A program made the translations under genes and the position numbers. A stretch of DNA of 25,553 nt from an uncultured Lachnospiraceae bacterium (GTDB lineage Bacteria > Bacillota > Clostridia > Lachnospirales > Lachnospiraceae), in assembly GCA_948688495.1 (NCBI GenBank), contig CAPQSW010000036.1, forward strand, positions 10,506 to 36,058. Direction: 5' to 3'. The notes below the pieces were generated by a model. The model did no database searches, was not told the origin of the DNA, and worked only from the letters and a program-made list of their open reading frames with translations. Numbering within the stretch: position 1 is the first letter of the stretch; every line of letters begins with the position of its first letter. Shown here one piece after another: positions 1 through 7,756 of the stretch.

Positions 1-1965
1 CTCCTGGTCCTTTTTCTCCTGCGGCCCAGCGGGGTCTTCCGGTTTCGGAATGTCGGACGCTGACTTTACCACATGAACGGTCATGCTGTCCGTAAACGTG
101 GAATTGGCATCGTCAAACGTAGCTGTAACAACGGTTGTTCCCGGCTTTTTTATTTCCAGAAGGGCTTCTTTCCCATTTTCCCCGGAAGCTTTTATGGATG
201 CAACATCTTCATTCTCACTCCTGAACTCGACTGCCTGGGCCCCCGCATATCCGTCTGCCTCCGCGTGCACTGAAATACAAAAATTCTGATCCATCGCAAT
301 GGTGCATTCCGGCCCGTTTTCTTCATAATGTACAGAATTATGCGGCTGTCCATGCCATACCTTAAGCATAAGGGAATGGTTCTTACAGACATCATAGACA
401 AATACGTCCACGTCCTGGCTGTGCCCGCTCTCATCAGTTCCGGTAATTTTGCATTTCCCGTATCCTTCTGCCGTAATCTTCCCAAGTACCGGGTCCACCT
501 TTGCCACTGCCTCATCCCGGCTCTCCCAGGTAATGTTGTCTGTGGTGTCCTCCGGGAACTGGCTCCAGGATAGCTGCGCCTCCTCCCCTTTGGACAGGGT
601 GAAATCATTCCTAGCAAGTTCAAATCCATCGGATGGTTTTGTGGCAGTCTGGATATTAATATTTTCTCTTAATTCTTCGGTAAAGGATGCTTCTGCAGCT
701 TTTTTCATTTCCTCATTTTTTACAGTAATCGTGCTGCCTGCCGGAAGTGTATAGGAAAATGGAAGTTTACTGCTCAGGATATCATCTGTCGGCTGGTTGT
801 GCTTGAATATAATGTTTATTGCATTTTTGGATATTTCAGCTTCACTTTCCCCTACAATTTCTGCCTTCCCTCCGAAAGCACTGTCTGCTCCCTGCGATAC
901 ATCAAATACTGACTGTGGGATGATAACATTTTTCACGTATTCTGCCTGGCGGAAGGAACGAATACCAAGCTCCTGTGTTCCATCCGGAATCCGGTAAGTC
1001 TCTGTCTTTTTTGCCGGCGGAAAGAAATACAGTTCATTTGTATGACCATTTATGCCTCCGTTCCTGTCAAACAGCACACCGTCCACATCATAGATTGTCT
1101 CTGATTCGGAATGGATTGCCTCTAAGGAAGCACTACCGCCAAACACACGATTACCCAGTTTTTCCAGGCTGGACGGGAGGGTGATTTCCGTTAAGGATCT
1201 GCAGCCTGCAAAGGCTCCGTCTCCAATCCCCCATAGCTGGTTGGAAAGGTTTATCTCCTTCAGATTCCCGCACCGGAAAAAAGCTCCTGATAAAATCCGG
1301 AATACGTTATCGGAAATGTCCACCTTCTCCAGGGTTGGGTTATAGGCAAAAGCATTTTCATTGATTTCCTGTACTGGCTTCCCATCAATGTGAAGCGGAA
1401 TTACTACTTCTGTTTCCGCCCCGACATATCCGTCAATCGTGATTCCATCATACCCTGCAAGAACTGCCTTGTCACTGTAGATCAGATGGTCTTCTGTCTC
1501 CTTCTGGTTCTCGGATAGAATGGCAAAACAGAAAAATTCTTTCCCGGAATAATTACCCATTCCACGTACATCAACAATCGGTCCTTCCTCATTTCCATAC
1601 TCATTCAGGAAAGACCCGCAATATGGATCTACCGGGGAAGAAAAATCATCCTTCCTTGTATCCTCATAAGATAGTTTATAGTCTTTTCCTTCCTCAAGCA
1701 GATAATCTCCATCCATGATTGTCAGCCTCGGTTCCACTTCGTTTCCTGTGTACTTCTGGCTTGGCAGTATCCGTATGGTTCCCTGCTTATAGGTGTCATG
1801 ATACGGCACTTTATAGGTGCGTTCTCCCAGTGATTCTGCAAATGTGCATTCCGATATGTTTTTTCTTTCTTCCTGCAATTCCCCAGCCTGTACTTTGGTT
1901 ACGTCTGTATGGATGCTGGTAAACAGCACCGCTGCTGCCAGTGCCACACTTATGATTCTTTTCAT
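1..1965 (-). CDS. BspA-type leucine-rich-repeat surface protein with Ig-like domains (3' end outside window)
   Basis: I read 655 open codons from the ATG to the window edge with no stop, so the gene is partial. AAGGAG lies 9 nt before the start. The product begins with a type I signal peptide (MKRIISVALAAAVLFTSIHT, likely cleaved after VQA near residue 30). Residues ~35-150 match an extracellular module common in gut Clostridia (YTGNEVEP, then DYKLSYED, then GMGNYSG). Residues ~178-375 are BspA/LRR_5-type repeats (INENAFAYNPTLEKVDIS; IGDGAFAGCRSLTEITLP). Residues ~442-520 look like a Big_2 Ig-like domain (ITWESRDEAVAKVD, then GKITAEGYGKCKI), and ~552-630 like a second Ig-like domain. The visible end is a Pro/Glu/Lys-rich linker, which could lead to a cell-wall anchor not seen here. 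BspA-like proteins are surface adhesins; this role is inferred. It is the last visible gene of the Tad-like locus. Confidence 0.86.
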   Translation of the reverse strand, partial: MKRIISVALAAAVLFTSIHTDVTKVQAGELQEERKNISECTFAESLGERTYKVPYHDTYKQGTIRILPSQKYTGNEVEPRLTIMDGDYLLEEGKDYKLSYEDTRKDDFSSPVDPYCGSFLNEYGNEEGPIVDVRGMGNYSGKEFFCFAILSENQKETEDHLIYSDKAVLAGYDGITIDGYVGAETEVVIPLHIDGKPVQEINENAFAYNPTLEKVDISDNVFRILSGAFFRCGNLKEINLSNQLWGIGDGAFAGCRSLTEITLPSSLEKLGNRVFGGSASLEAIHSESETIYDVDGVLFDRNGGINGHTNELYFFPPAKKTETYRIPDGTQELGIRSFRQAEYVKNVIIPQSVFDVSQGADSAFGGKAEIVGESEAEISKNAINIIFKHNQPTDDILSSKLPFSYTLPAGSTITVKNEEMKKAAEASFTEELRENINIQTATKPSDGFELARNDFTLSKGEEAQLSWSQFPEDTTDNITWESRDEAVAKVDPVLGKITAEGYGKCKITGTDESGHSQDVDVFVYDVCKNHSLMLKVWHGQPHNSVHYEENGPECTIAMDQNFCISVHAEADGYAGAQAVEFRSENEDVASIKASGENGKEALLEIKKPGTTVVTATFDDANSTFTDSMTVHVVKSASDIPKPEDPAGPQEKKDQE

Positions 1966-2022
1966 ACCCCTTTGCTCCTTCCCTCAAAAAGCAGTCGTTA
2001 TCTCTTGTTTTTATTTATCTAT

Positions 2023-2051
2023 ACTATATCACTGTTCTAGTGAAAAAGCAA
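2023..2051 (-). promoter_or_regulatory. Predicted sigma-A promoter for the leucine-rich-repeat gene
   Basis: On the minus strand, TTGCTT (2051-2046), a 17-nt spacer and TATAGT (2028-2023) precede the LRR gene by about 58 nt. The -10 matches 5 of 6 consensus bases; the -35 matches only 3 of 6. The site lies in the 103-bp gap after the 1290-residue gene, so the LRR gene may be transcribed separately from the pilus operon. A short inverted repeat CACT-GTTCT-AGTG (2030-2042) sits inside the spacer and could be an operator. Confidence 0.4.
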
Positions 2052-2068
2052 AAACTTCTATTTGTTTT

Positions 2069-5000
2069 TTATTGCCGACAGTAGCCGAACTTCTTTAGAA
2101 ATTCCCGGTTTGCTGTCTGGCCGATTTTCCAGTTCCCGTCTCCCCCTTCGGTGATCCAGTCCTGGACGGCAAGCACGTCCTCATGGGTAAAGGACCAGGT
2201 CTCTATGGGCGTCTCGTTTCTCAGGATGCTTTCTAAATACGCCATATTCTCCGGCTCCCGCCAGGTGGAGTTCTCCTCCAGAGTATCCAGGTATTTCTCT
2301 GATATGTACCGGACATAGTATTTCGGCATTTCTGCAATCGCTGCATCCTCATCCCATACCATGACGGCCACCGTCTTATAGGTGGTCTTTTTGTAGGCGT
2401 CCGTCACCTGGTAGGTGATCAAAAATTCCTCCTTGGATTTGGTCTGCATCTTGATGATCTGCGCGTCAAAGTCCTTGAGGCCGAGTTTCCCTGTGATGTC
2501 ACCGTCCTCCTCATCCTCTGCGGATGCACGTCCTAAAAGGGCTTCTTCCGTGATCTCCCCGCGGTTTGCCTCCTCCTTCAGGTAATAGAAGACGTCTTCA
2601 CTGCTGATCTCCGGGTAGTGGTTGTATTTTACTTTCACCGGTATTTCTTCTTCCGTGGTGTTTCCCTTGCTGTCCGTGACGGCAAATGTCACAAGCACGT
2701 CCACTTCCTCATCCTCCGTAAGCTTCAGGTAATAGGTGTCAAGCAGAAAGCCTTCCGGCACGTCCGTTTCATAAGTTTCCTCGTATGCTGCCTGGCTTTC
2801 GTTCTCCGGTTCCGGATAAACCACTTTCCGGATACGCAGCTTGTCATTCATGTCTGGATATTCTCTGTTATTGTCCTCATTGTCATGCGCCGTCAGGCGG
2901 CTGATAAGCTTCTCCTTCGTGACCTCCTCACCCTCATAGAACTCCATTTTCTCCCCCGGCGTCACCACAATGGTCGGGCAGGCGTCCCACTTTGCTAAAA
3001 GGTTGATATATTCCCCCGCATGGGCTTTTCTGGAAGCGGCTGCATAGGCTTCCCATGCCTGTGCGCCCCTGTCTGTCCCTGCCAGGCCCTCTGCGTCAAA
3101 TCCTGGCATGACACGGACGGGCTCGGCTTCCTGGTACGTGCTGATGTCCTCGGTTGTATGGTCTGAAATAGCTCCCGACCCTTTTGCTGTTTCATAGATC
3201 TTGGTTACCCAACGCTGGTCTTTTTCGTCATAGGAATCTTCTTTCATCTCCCACCCCTGGAAGCTGTACTTCACTTCACATTCATATGCTTCCCCATCTT
3301 CCGTCTGTTTGATCTGCGTCTTTACCTTCGTAAAACCGTTGTCCCGGAACTGGTACATATTCTCCAGGGATACGTCATATTCCAGGGTATTTCTCCCTCC
3401 GGTGGCGCCGCTCCCGCTGTATGCCATGTTCACGTCCTTGTAGCAGAAGTAGCGGTATGCCGTTCCGGGCGCCTTAATGTTTTTCAGTTCGCTGCATCCA
3501 TGGTACTCATACAGGCCATACGATGCCTTTCCATCCGCATTCCACGCGCGCCCTGCAAGGCTGCTTCCGGAGGCTGCTTTTTTTTCTTTCTGTGTGCCCA
3601 GCTTTACGAGGGTCCTAAAGCGCCCGTCCCTGTAATACACCAGACGATTGCATATAATTTTGTCCCCTTTTTTTGCTTCCAGACGGTAGGCCGCACCCTC
3701 CAGGATGGGGATGGAGAGCTCTGTGTTCTGTGCGCTCCCGGTATTTCCGGCTGCAGAAGATACGGTGGTTGTGGACGTAAATTCCCCGACTTCTGTTCCG
3801 GAAGGCTGTCCGGTAAGGGTTACGCTTATGCCCGGCTGGGATGTTTCTGCCGTCACCTTCCCTGTGCTGCTGCTGTATGTAAGCCGTACACCCGGATCCT
3901 CTCTTGTGTCTCCGTCCGTCTTTTCCATATCACAGGGGATGTCTGCGTAGTCCTCACACCCGATCAGATAGTCATATACAGCATACCAGGTCTGGTTACT
4001 GGATACGTCATTTGGGGTTTCTCCGGTCAGGATGCCGGAGGCATCGATCATCTGTTTTCTTCCATTTCCGATACCACTGATCCCGCTGTAATACCCTTTG
4101 AACTTGTATCCGGCTTTTTTGGGAATGTCAATCTTTCCTTTCTTTGGCACAAGTTCTTTGGTGCAGCCGCTGTCTGAAAATATCCCCCCGATGGATGTTG
4201 TATAAAGCTTTCCGGTTCCCGTCTGTTCCGGGTCTGTAAGTCCGTGTTTTAACGTGATGGTATAGACATTGGGCTTCCACTGCGCATATAATGTAATTTC
4301 CCTGCTCCCGGTCTTTATGTTTGGCGCATAATCCGTCATTTTGTATTCTTTCCCCTGGGCATAGGAACGTCCCGTGCCGTCCGCCTTTGTATTCCACTCC
4401 GCTCCATCCTTGGGGGTATACCCCATCCTGGAAAGCCCGAATGACTGGAAAGTTACCGGTTTCTGTTTCGTAGTTTTGTAATTCCAGTTATGCATGAAGG
4501 TAGCAATGTCCTTTTCTGCTCCGTGTTTGGCCTGCCCGCCGTTTGCATGATAGGTTATTATCAGGGTATTGGGCTTCCACTGCGCGTACAGGGTAACCGT
4601 TGCATTGTGCTTCGCTGTCAGGTTTTTTACCTTCTTTCCCAGCCCGTATGCTTTCCCGGAACCATCTGCTTTGGTGTTCCAGCCCGTCAGCGTGTACCCT
4701 TGACGCGAAAGCTTCGTCCCATCCTTCAAGGTCAGCTCATTGTCATAGGTGGCATTCTGCCCGCTGACAGATCCGCTTCCCCCGTTTGCATTGTACGCCA
4801 CCTTGTATTTATTAGGCTTCAAAAGAAAGCCGTACATGGAATGGTGAAATTTCCGGTCCTCGGAATAATCTGTCATCCCGACGTTGTTCGTGTCAATGGC
4901 AAACTTAAAATAGCCGTCCCCCGTCCAGGGTTCTTCACCGGCAGCCAGGTCCTTGTCCTTTTTCTGTATCTGCTTGTTTTCCGGCACAATGTCCAGCTCT

Positions 5001-5941
5001 TTCATGCTGTCAAACACGGAGGTGTCAAAAAACATCCGGTAACCCTTCAGGGTATACAGAATCTTCCCGCACATCATGTAATGCCTGTTCGGACTTGGGA
5101 ATCCGTTTTTTATTAAGTCCTCCGTGAGTTCGTCCCAGTATCCAAGCACCGGATTCGTACCGAAACTGTCATGCCCTGTTTTCTCCCAGTCTTTCCCCTT
5201 TTCCAGCGTCAGGGAAAACTTATCCGGGATCGCCGGTTCTTTTCCACTTACGCTTGAAATCCATGTCAATACATGGTCTTTTTCTTTCAGTGGCATGGTT
5301 CCTATTCTCGTCAGTTTCCAGTCGATTTTCTGGCTTGCATTTGCGGACAGGCTGGCAACGCTCATGCTCAGTTTATACCACTCGCCCTCCTCAAGCTTGT
5401 CCCCCTGCTTTCTGACGAAGATGAAAAAATATCCTTTGTTATTCTGGTAATGTTCATTTGGGGATTCACGCTGGTTCTCCGCCAGTGCCAGTCCGTCCCT
5501 TTTCTCCTGCCTCTTAAGTCCTGGGACGTCAGCAGTTTTTCCTGCTCCTTTTTCCTTATCTTTTATTTCCCCGGACTTGAGCTTGTTGTTTTCCTGTTCT
5601 TCCTTTCCCTGTTTTTCAGTTCCTTCCCCGTTTTCCTCCGGACCATGCGTTTCCTCAGCGGGTTCTTTGCTTTCTTCCCTGCTTCCGGTGACTTCTTCCC
5701 CCTCATTTCCTACTTCTGTTTCACTCTCTGCTTCCTGTCTTTCCAGGTTCCTTTCCCCTTCGTTCCCTTCTTCATCTTTTGCAGTCCCCTGGATTTCATC
5801 CGGGATTCCTGCGTTGTCTTCCCCCTGTTCCTGTCCTTCTGCAAATACCGCTTCCTGACTGGATGCTATAGCCTGTCCGGTCATGGGAAGTCCTGTTACA
5901 AGAAGGGCGAAAGATAACATTATACTTAAAATTACTTTCAT
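2069..5941 (-). CDS. Large secreted InlB B-repeat (Flg_new) protein, 1290 aa
   Basis: The signal peptide (MKVILSIMLSFALLVTG, probable cleavage after AIA at ~26) is followed by a Glu/Lys/Gly-rich low-complexity linker (~28-145). Residues ~150-375 are a unique region. Three Listeria-Bacteroides (InlB B-type) repeats follow at ~378-457, 459-559 and 560-660; the first two carry the signatures YNANGG or YHANGG, then G(Y)T, WNTKADG and LYAQWKPN, and the third is divergent. Residues ~660-985 are unassigned but contain another FQGW...LLAKWD fragment. Two Ig/cadherin-like modules (~985-1115 and ~1116-1205; FAVTDSKGNTTEEEIPVKV and ITYQVTDAYKKTT) precede a ~70-residue tail ending FLKKFGYCRQ. There is no LPXTG or C-terminal membrane anchor. 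The ribosome binding site is GAGGAGG, 6 nt before ATG. It follows the pilus genes by 46 nt, suggesting co-expression as surface adhesin, cargo or tip protein (inference). Confidence 0.88.
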   Translation of the reverse strand: MKVILSIMLSFALLVTGLPMTGQAIASSQEAVFAEGQEQGEDNAGIPDEIQGTAKDEEGNEGERNLERQEAESETEVGNEGEEVTGSREESKEPAEETHGPEENGEGTEKQGKEEQENNKLKSGEIKDKEKGAGKTADVPGLKRQEKRDGLALAENQRESPNEHYQNNKGYFFIFVRKQGDKLEEGEWYKLSMSVASLSANASQKIDWKLTRIGTMPLKEKDHVLTWISSVSGKEPAIPDKFSLTLEKGKDWEKTGHDSFGTNPVLGYWDELTEDLIKNGFPSPNRHYMMCGKILYTLKGYRMFFDTSVFDSMKELDIVPENKQIQKKDKDLAAGEEPWTGDGYFKFAIDTNNVGMTDYSEDRKFHHSMYGFLLKPNKYKVAYNANGGSGSVSGQNATYDNELTLKDGTKLSRQGYTLTGWNTKADGSGKAYGLGKKVKNLTAKHNATVTLYAQWKPNTLIITYHANGGQAKHGAEKDIATFMHNWNYKTTKQKPVTFQSFGLSRMGYTPKDGAEWNTKADGTGRSYAQGKEYKMTDYAPNIKTGSREITLYAQWKPNVYTITLKHGLTDPEQTGTGKLYTTSIGGIFSDSGCTKELVPKKGKIDIPKKAGYKFKGYYSGISGIGNGRKQMIDASGILTGETPNDVSSNQTWYAVYDYLIGCEDYADIPCDMEKTDGDTREDPGVRLTYSSSTGKVTAETSQPGISVTLTGQPSGTEVGEFTSTTTVSSAAGNTGSAQNTELSIPILEGAAYRLEAKKGDKIICNRLVYYRDGRFRTLVKLGTQKEKKAASGSSLAGRAWNADGKASYGLYEYHGCSELKNIKAPGTAYRYFCYKDVNMAYSGSGATGGRNTLEYDVSLENMYQFRDNGFTKVKTQIKQTEDGEAYECEVKYSFQGWEMKEDSYDEKDQRWVTKIYETAKGSGAISDHTTEDISTYQEAEPVRVMPGFDAEGLAGTDRGAQAWEAYAAASRKAHAGEYINLLAKWDACPTIVVTPGEKMEFYEGEEVTKEKLISRLTAHDNEDNNREYPDMNDKLRIRKVVYPEPENESQAAYEETYETDVPEGFLLDTYYLKLTEDEEVDVLVTFAVTDSKGNTTEEEIPVKVKYNHYPEISSEDVFYYLKEEANRGEITEEALLGRASAEDEEDGDITGKLGLKDFDAQIIKMQTKSKEEFLITYQVTDAYKKTTYKTVAVMVWDEDAAIAEMPKYYVRYISEKYLDTLEENSTWREPENMAYLESILRNETPIETWSFTHEDVLAVQDWITEGGDGNWKIGQTANREFLKKFGYCRQ

Positions 5942-5987
5942 TCAAATCCTCCTCACCTAATATCCGTGATATAAAAGCTGGTTTTAC

Positions 5988-6575
5988 CTATTCAAATACC
6001 GCCTGAAATGCTACATCATTTTCCACTATCAGATTGTCGGTCAGCCATTCTTCTTCCCCTCTTTTTTTCCATCCACGAAACTCATATCCATCCTTACGCG
6101 GATTCCTGGGAATAACAATTGTACTGCCCGGATAAAGCGAATACTTCTCATAGATAATCCCATCCATAAAAAACTCTGCCATACAATAATTTCTTTTTCC
6201 AGAATACTGCTCTAAAACTACGGTTTTCCTGCATACTGTCTGTTTCTCTTTTGCATTCACAGTCTTATATGCCGCTCTCACCTCAACATCCAATACGCCT
6301 TTCTTCTCATCTGCTGCAAGAATCTTTACTTGTATATCAGCATCAGAAGAAATATGCATCAAAAGCGCCTGTTGGAAATCAGCTACCAGCTCCTGACTAT
6401 TCTCGATCTCATAGCCTCCATACGTTTTCAGCTGCTTTAACGACTGCTCTACCGCCGTATTTAATGCCTTATCCGTTTCATTTTCCCGAACATCCTTTCC
6501 ACTGACAATCATTACCCCGGCAATTACCATGACCGCTATAATCAATAACACCGATCCGTAAATCATATGTTTCAT
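5988..6575 (-). CDS. Single-pass membrane protein with C-terminal InlB-like half repeat, Tad locus
   Basis: This 195-residue protein has one N-terminal membrane segment (residues ~5-25, SVLLIIAVMVIAGVMIVSG), as in TadE-type minor pilins, then an extracellular region. The central ~35-130 is mixed helical and strand-like and not recognised. The last ~50 residues (YPGSTIVIPRNPRKDGYEF, then RGWKKRGEEEW, then VAFQAVFE) look like one InlB/Flg_new repeat, the same module repeated in the 1290-residue protein encoded next. It lies 12 nt after the 154-residue gene. A role as pseudopilin or as an adaptor between pilus and the large protein is inference; no exact family could be named. Confidence 0.8.
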   Translation of the reverse strand: MKHMIYGSVLLIIAVMVIAGVMIVSGKDVRENETDKALNTAVEQSLKQLKTYGGYEIENSQELVADFQQALLMHISSDADIQVKILAADEKKGVLDVEVRAAYKTVNAKEKQTVCRKTVVLEQYSGKRNYCMAEFFMDGIIYEKYSLYPGSTIVIPRNPRKDGYEFRGWKKRGEEEWLTDNLIVENDVAFQAVFE

Positions 6576-6587
6576 GCTGCCTCCTTT

Positions 6588-7052
6588 CTATCTGCTGTCT
6601 ATAAGAATAGCACTCCTTTTTGTGGCCTTCTTTTGTTCTTTATCCGTTGCTTCCAGCAAAAATGTATATATTCCTCTTTGTACAAAAACAACCTGCCCGC
6701 TATCCTTCTTATAACACTCCATTACGCTGATTCCTTCCTGATTTGTAATGTCCAAGACAGCAAGATCTACTTCCTCCCCTTCTGCGTCAACAGCTGCAAA
6801 TATCCCGGAAATAGAAATAGTTTCCCCGACACTCCATAACTTTTTTCCTATACATTGAATCACCGGCTCATCCCTGTTACACAATACCTGTACTGCCTGG
6901 CTGTCTTTCATGACAGAAAAATTCTCTCCCGGAACTTCCATACGTTTTCCAATTTTTCCAAATAATGACGCCCCAGCAAAAATCGCTATAACAGCAGCAA
7001 ACGCAACTGCTGGAAGAATTATATCAAATACTGTTCCAAATGCTTTCTTCAT
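6588..7052 (-). CDS. Small membrane-anchored protein of the Tad locus, unknown family
   Basis: The product is 154 residues. I chose the ATG at 7052 because AGGAGG sits 5 nt upstream; a TTG 15 nt further out would overlap the previous gene and has no ribosome binding site. It starts MKKAFGTVFDIILPAVAF with one membrane segment (~8-30), followed by an extracellular part of ~120 residues rich in predicted strands (VGETISISGIFAAVDAEG; GIYTFLLEATDKEQKKAT) that reads like a single Ig-like fold. The N-terminal topology is like TadE/TadF or pseudopilins. It overlaps the end of the preceding micro-protein's control region and is followed after 12 nt by the next membrane protein, so it belongs to the operon. 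Function is unknown beyond this context. Confidence 0.78.
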   Translation of the reverse strand: MKKAFGTVFDIILPAVAFAAVIAIFAGASLFGKIGKRMEVPGENFSVMKDSQAVQVLCNRDEPVIQCIGKKLWSVGETISISGIFAAVDAEGEEVDLAVLDITNQEGISVMECYKKDSGQVVFVQRGIYTFLLEATDKEQKKATKRSAILIDSR

Positions 7053-7060
7053 ATCTCCTC

Positions 7061-7201
7061 CTAACAAATGTTCTGAGAAAAGAACAGAATCCTATCAAAT
7101 GCCTCCCCTGCACTTAAAAATACAACCGCAAAACCAATCAGCAACGCAGAAGATACTGTTGCAATTAATATTGTTCCATATTCCTCAAATACCTCTTTCA
7201 T
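7061..7201 (-). CDS. Pilin-like micro-protein, 46 aa
   Basis: This gene is too short for routine callers and was found by translating the gap. ATG at 7201 follows a plausible ribosome binding site (GAGGTGAG, 7 nt upstream). The product starts MKEVFEEYGTILIATVSS and contains one hydrophobic segment (~10-31), ending in FFSQNIC. The E-E-Y followed by a hydrophobic helix matches the mature N-terminus of Flp/Tad pilins, but there is no leader or cleavage glycine before it. The same N-terminal pattern occurs in the 35-residue protein just upstream and the 53-residue protein that opens the operon. Its stop is 8 nt before the next start, and the last bases form that gene's ribosome binding site. Confidence 0.72.
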   Translation of the reverse strand: MKEVFEEYGTILIATVSSALLIGFAVVFLSAGEAFDRILFFSQNIC

Positions 7202-7217
7202 CTTGACTCACCTCACT

Positions 7218-7325
7218 TTAGATACCCAGCAGCGATTCCAGCAGATATATAAAAATTCCCAGCATACCGCCGCCCGCAATCGCATAAACAACAGCTCCCC
7301 CAAATTCCTCTATCACTATCCTCAT
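7218..7325 (-). CDS. Pilin-like micro-protein, 35 aa
   Basis: The ORF opens with ATG at 7325, preceded by AAAGGAG 5 nt upstream, and encodes only 35 residues starting MRIVIEEFGGAVVYAIAGGG and ending LLESLLGI. Almost the whole chain after residue 8 is hydrophobic with a glycine-rich centre, consistent with one membrane helix. It shares the pattern M-[KR]-x-[VI]-[FI]-E-E-[YF]-[GS] with the two other micro-proteins of this locus. The flanking gaps are 16 nt on each side, with ribosome binding sites in both, so I regard it as a real gene. A function as minor pilin subunit is inferred from context and motif. Confidence 0.68.
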   Translation of the reverse strand: MRIVIEEFGGAVVYAIAGGGMLGIFIYLLESLLGI

Positions 7326-7341
7326 ATCTTCTCCTTTCGCT

Positions 7342-7677
7342 CTATTTTGCAAACCCACGTACCTGATGATCGGTTACAAGATTCAGTACCGGTATCGCAT
7401 ATTCATAGTGTAAAATAACTTCCGCCACCCTTGTATGGCCCTGCGGGTCATAAGACATCATTTTTACCTCAAGCCCATATCCTTCTTCTTCCGCCTGATT
7501 CTGGCATGCTGCAACCACAGAGGCGTTAAAATTGCTGCACTCAATTTCACTGATGACATCAGAATGATAATTTCTGGCTGCTGCGGACTGGATTCCGGCT
7601 GTCACTACACCAATCCCAACCATCCCTGTTATGAGAAGAAAGAATAACCCCAGATACGTCTTCATAATCTGTCCCAT
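7342..7677 (-). CDS. DUF4320-like single-pass membrane protein of the Tad locus
   Basis: 111 residues. The start at 7677 is set by AAAGGAGG 5 nt upstream; the internal ATG at 7665 would be too far away. One N-terminal membrane segment (~8-28, LGLFFLLITGMVGIGVVTAG) is followed by a small extracellular domain with the order ARNYHSDVISEIECSNFN, then VVAACQNQAEEEGYGLEVKM, then RVAEVILHYEYAIPVLNL, and a C-terminal HQVRGFAK. From memory this matches proteins labelled DUF4320, which occur beside Tad-like genes in Clostridia; a profile search would be needed to confirm. The topology resembles TadE-type pseudopilins. It follows the platform gene after a 79-nt gap holding two hairpins. Confidence 0.8.
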   Translation of the reverse strand: MGQIMKTYLGLFFLLITGMVGIGVVTAGIQSAAARNYHSDVISEIECSNFNASVVAACQNQAEEEGYGLEVKMMSYDPQGHTRVAEVILHYEYAIPVLNLVTDHQVRGFAK

Positions 7678-7701
7678 AGACTCCTCCTTTCAATAGGTAT
7701 C

Positions 7702-7756
7702 GGCACGCAACGCTCTGCGTTACCTGCCAATTCGTCGCAAAGCATTTGCTTTGCTC
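7702..7756 (-). promoter_or_regulatory. Two adjacent small hairpins in the operon after the tadB/tadC-type gene
   Basis: In the 79-nt gap there are two perfect inverted repeats: GCAAAGC-AAAT-GCTTTGC (7754-7737, 7-bp stem, 4-nt loop) and AACGC-AGA-GCGTT (7721-7709, 5-bp stem, 3-nt loop), read on the transcribed strand. Neither is followed by a run of U, so they are not canonical terminators. They could act in RNA processing or partial attenuation between the machinery genes and the downstream pseudopilin genes; this is inference. Confidence 0.4.

Noticed and set aside
2069..2140. Sortase LPXTG anchor at the end of the giant protein
   Set aside because: The C-terminus ends in FLKKFGYCRQ with no LPXTG-like motif, hydrophobic helix or basic tail.
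3500..4177. 225-codon plus-strand open frame
   Set aside because: It lies wholly inside the 1290-residue gene, has no ribosome binding site and no recognisable domain.
5273..5917. 214-codon open frame on the plus strand opposite the giant secreted protein gene
   Set aside because: It arises from the skewed composition of the Glu-rich linker on the other strand; no ribosome binding site, and the product is an unlikely Phe/Ser/Pro-rich chain.
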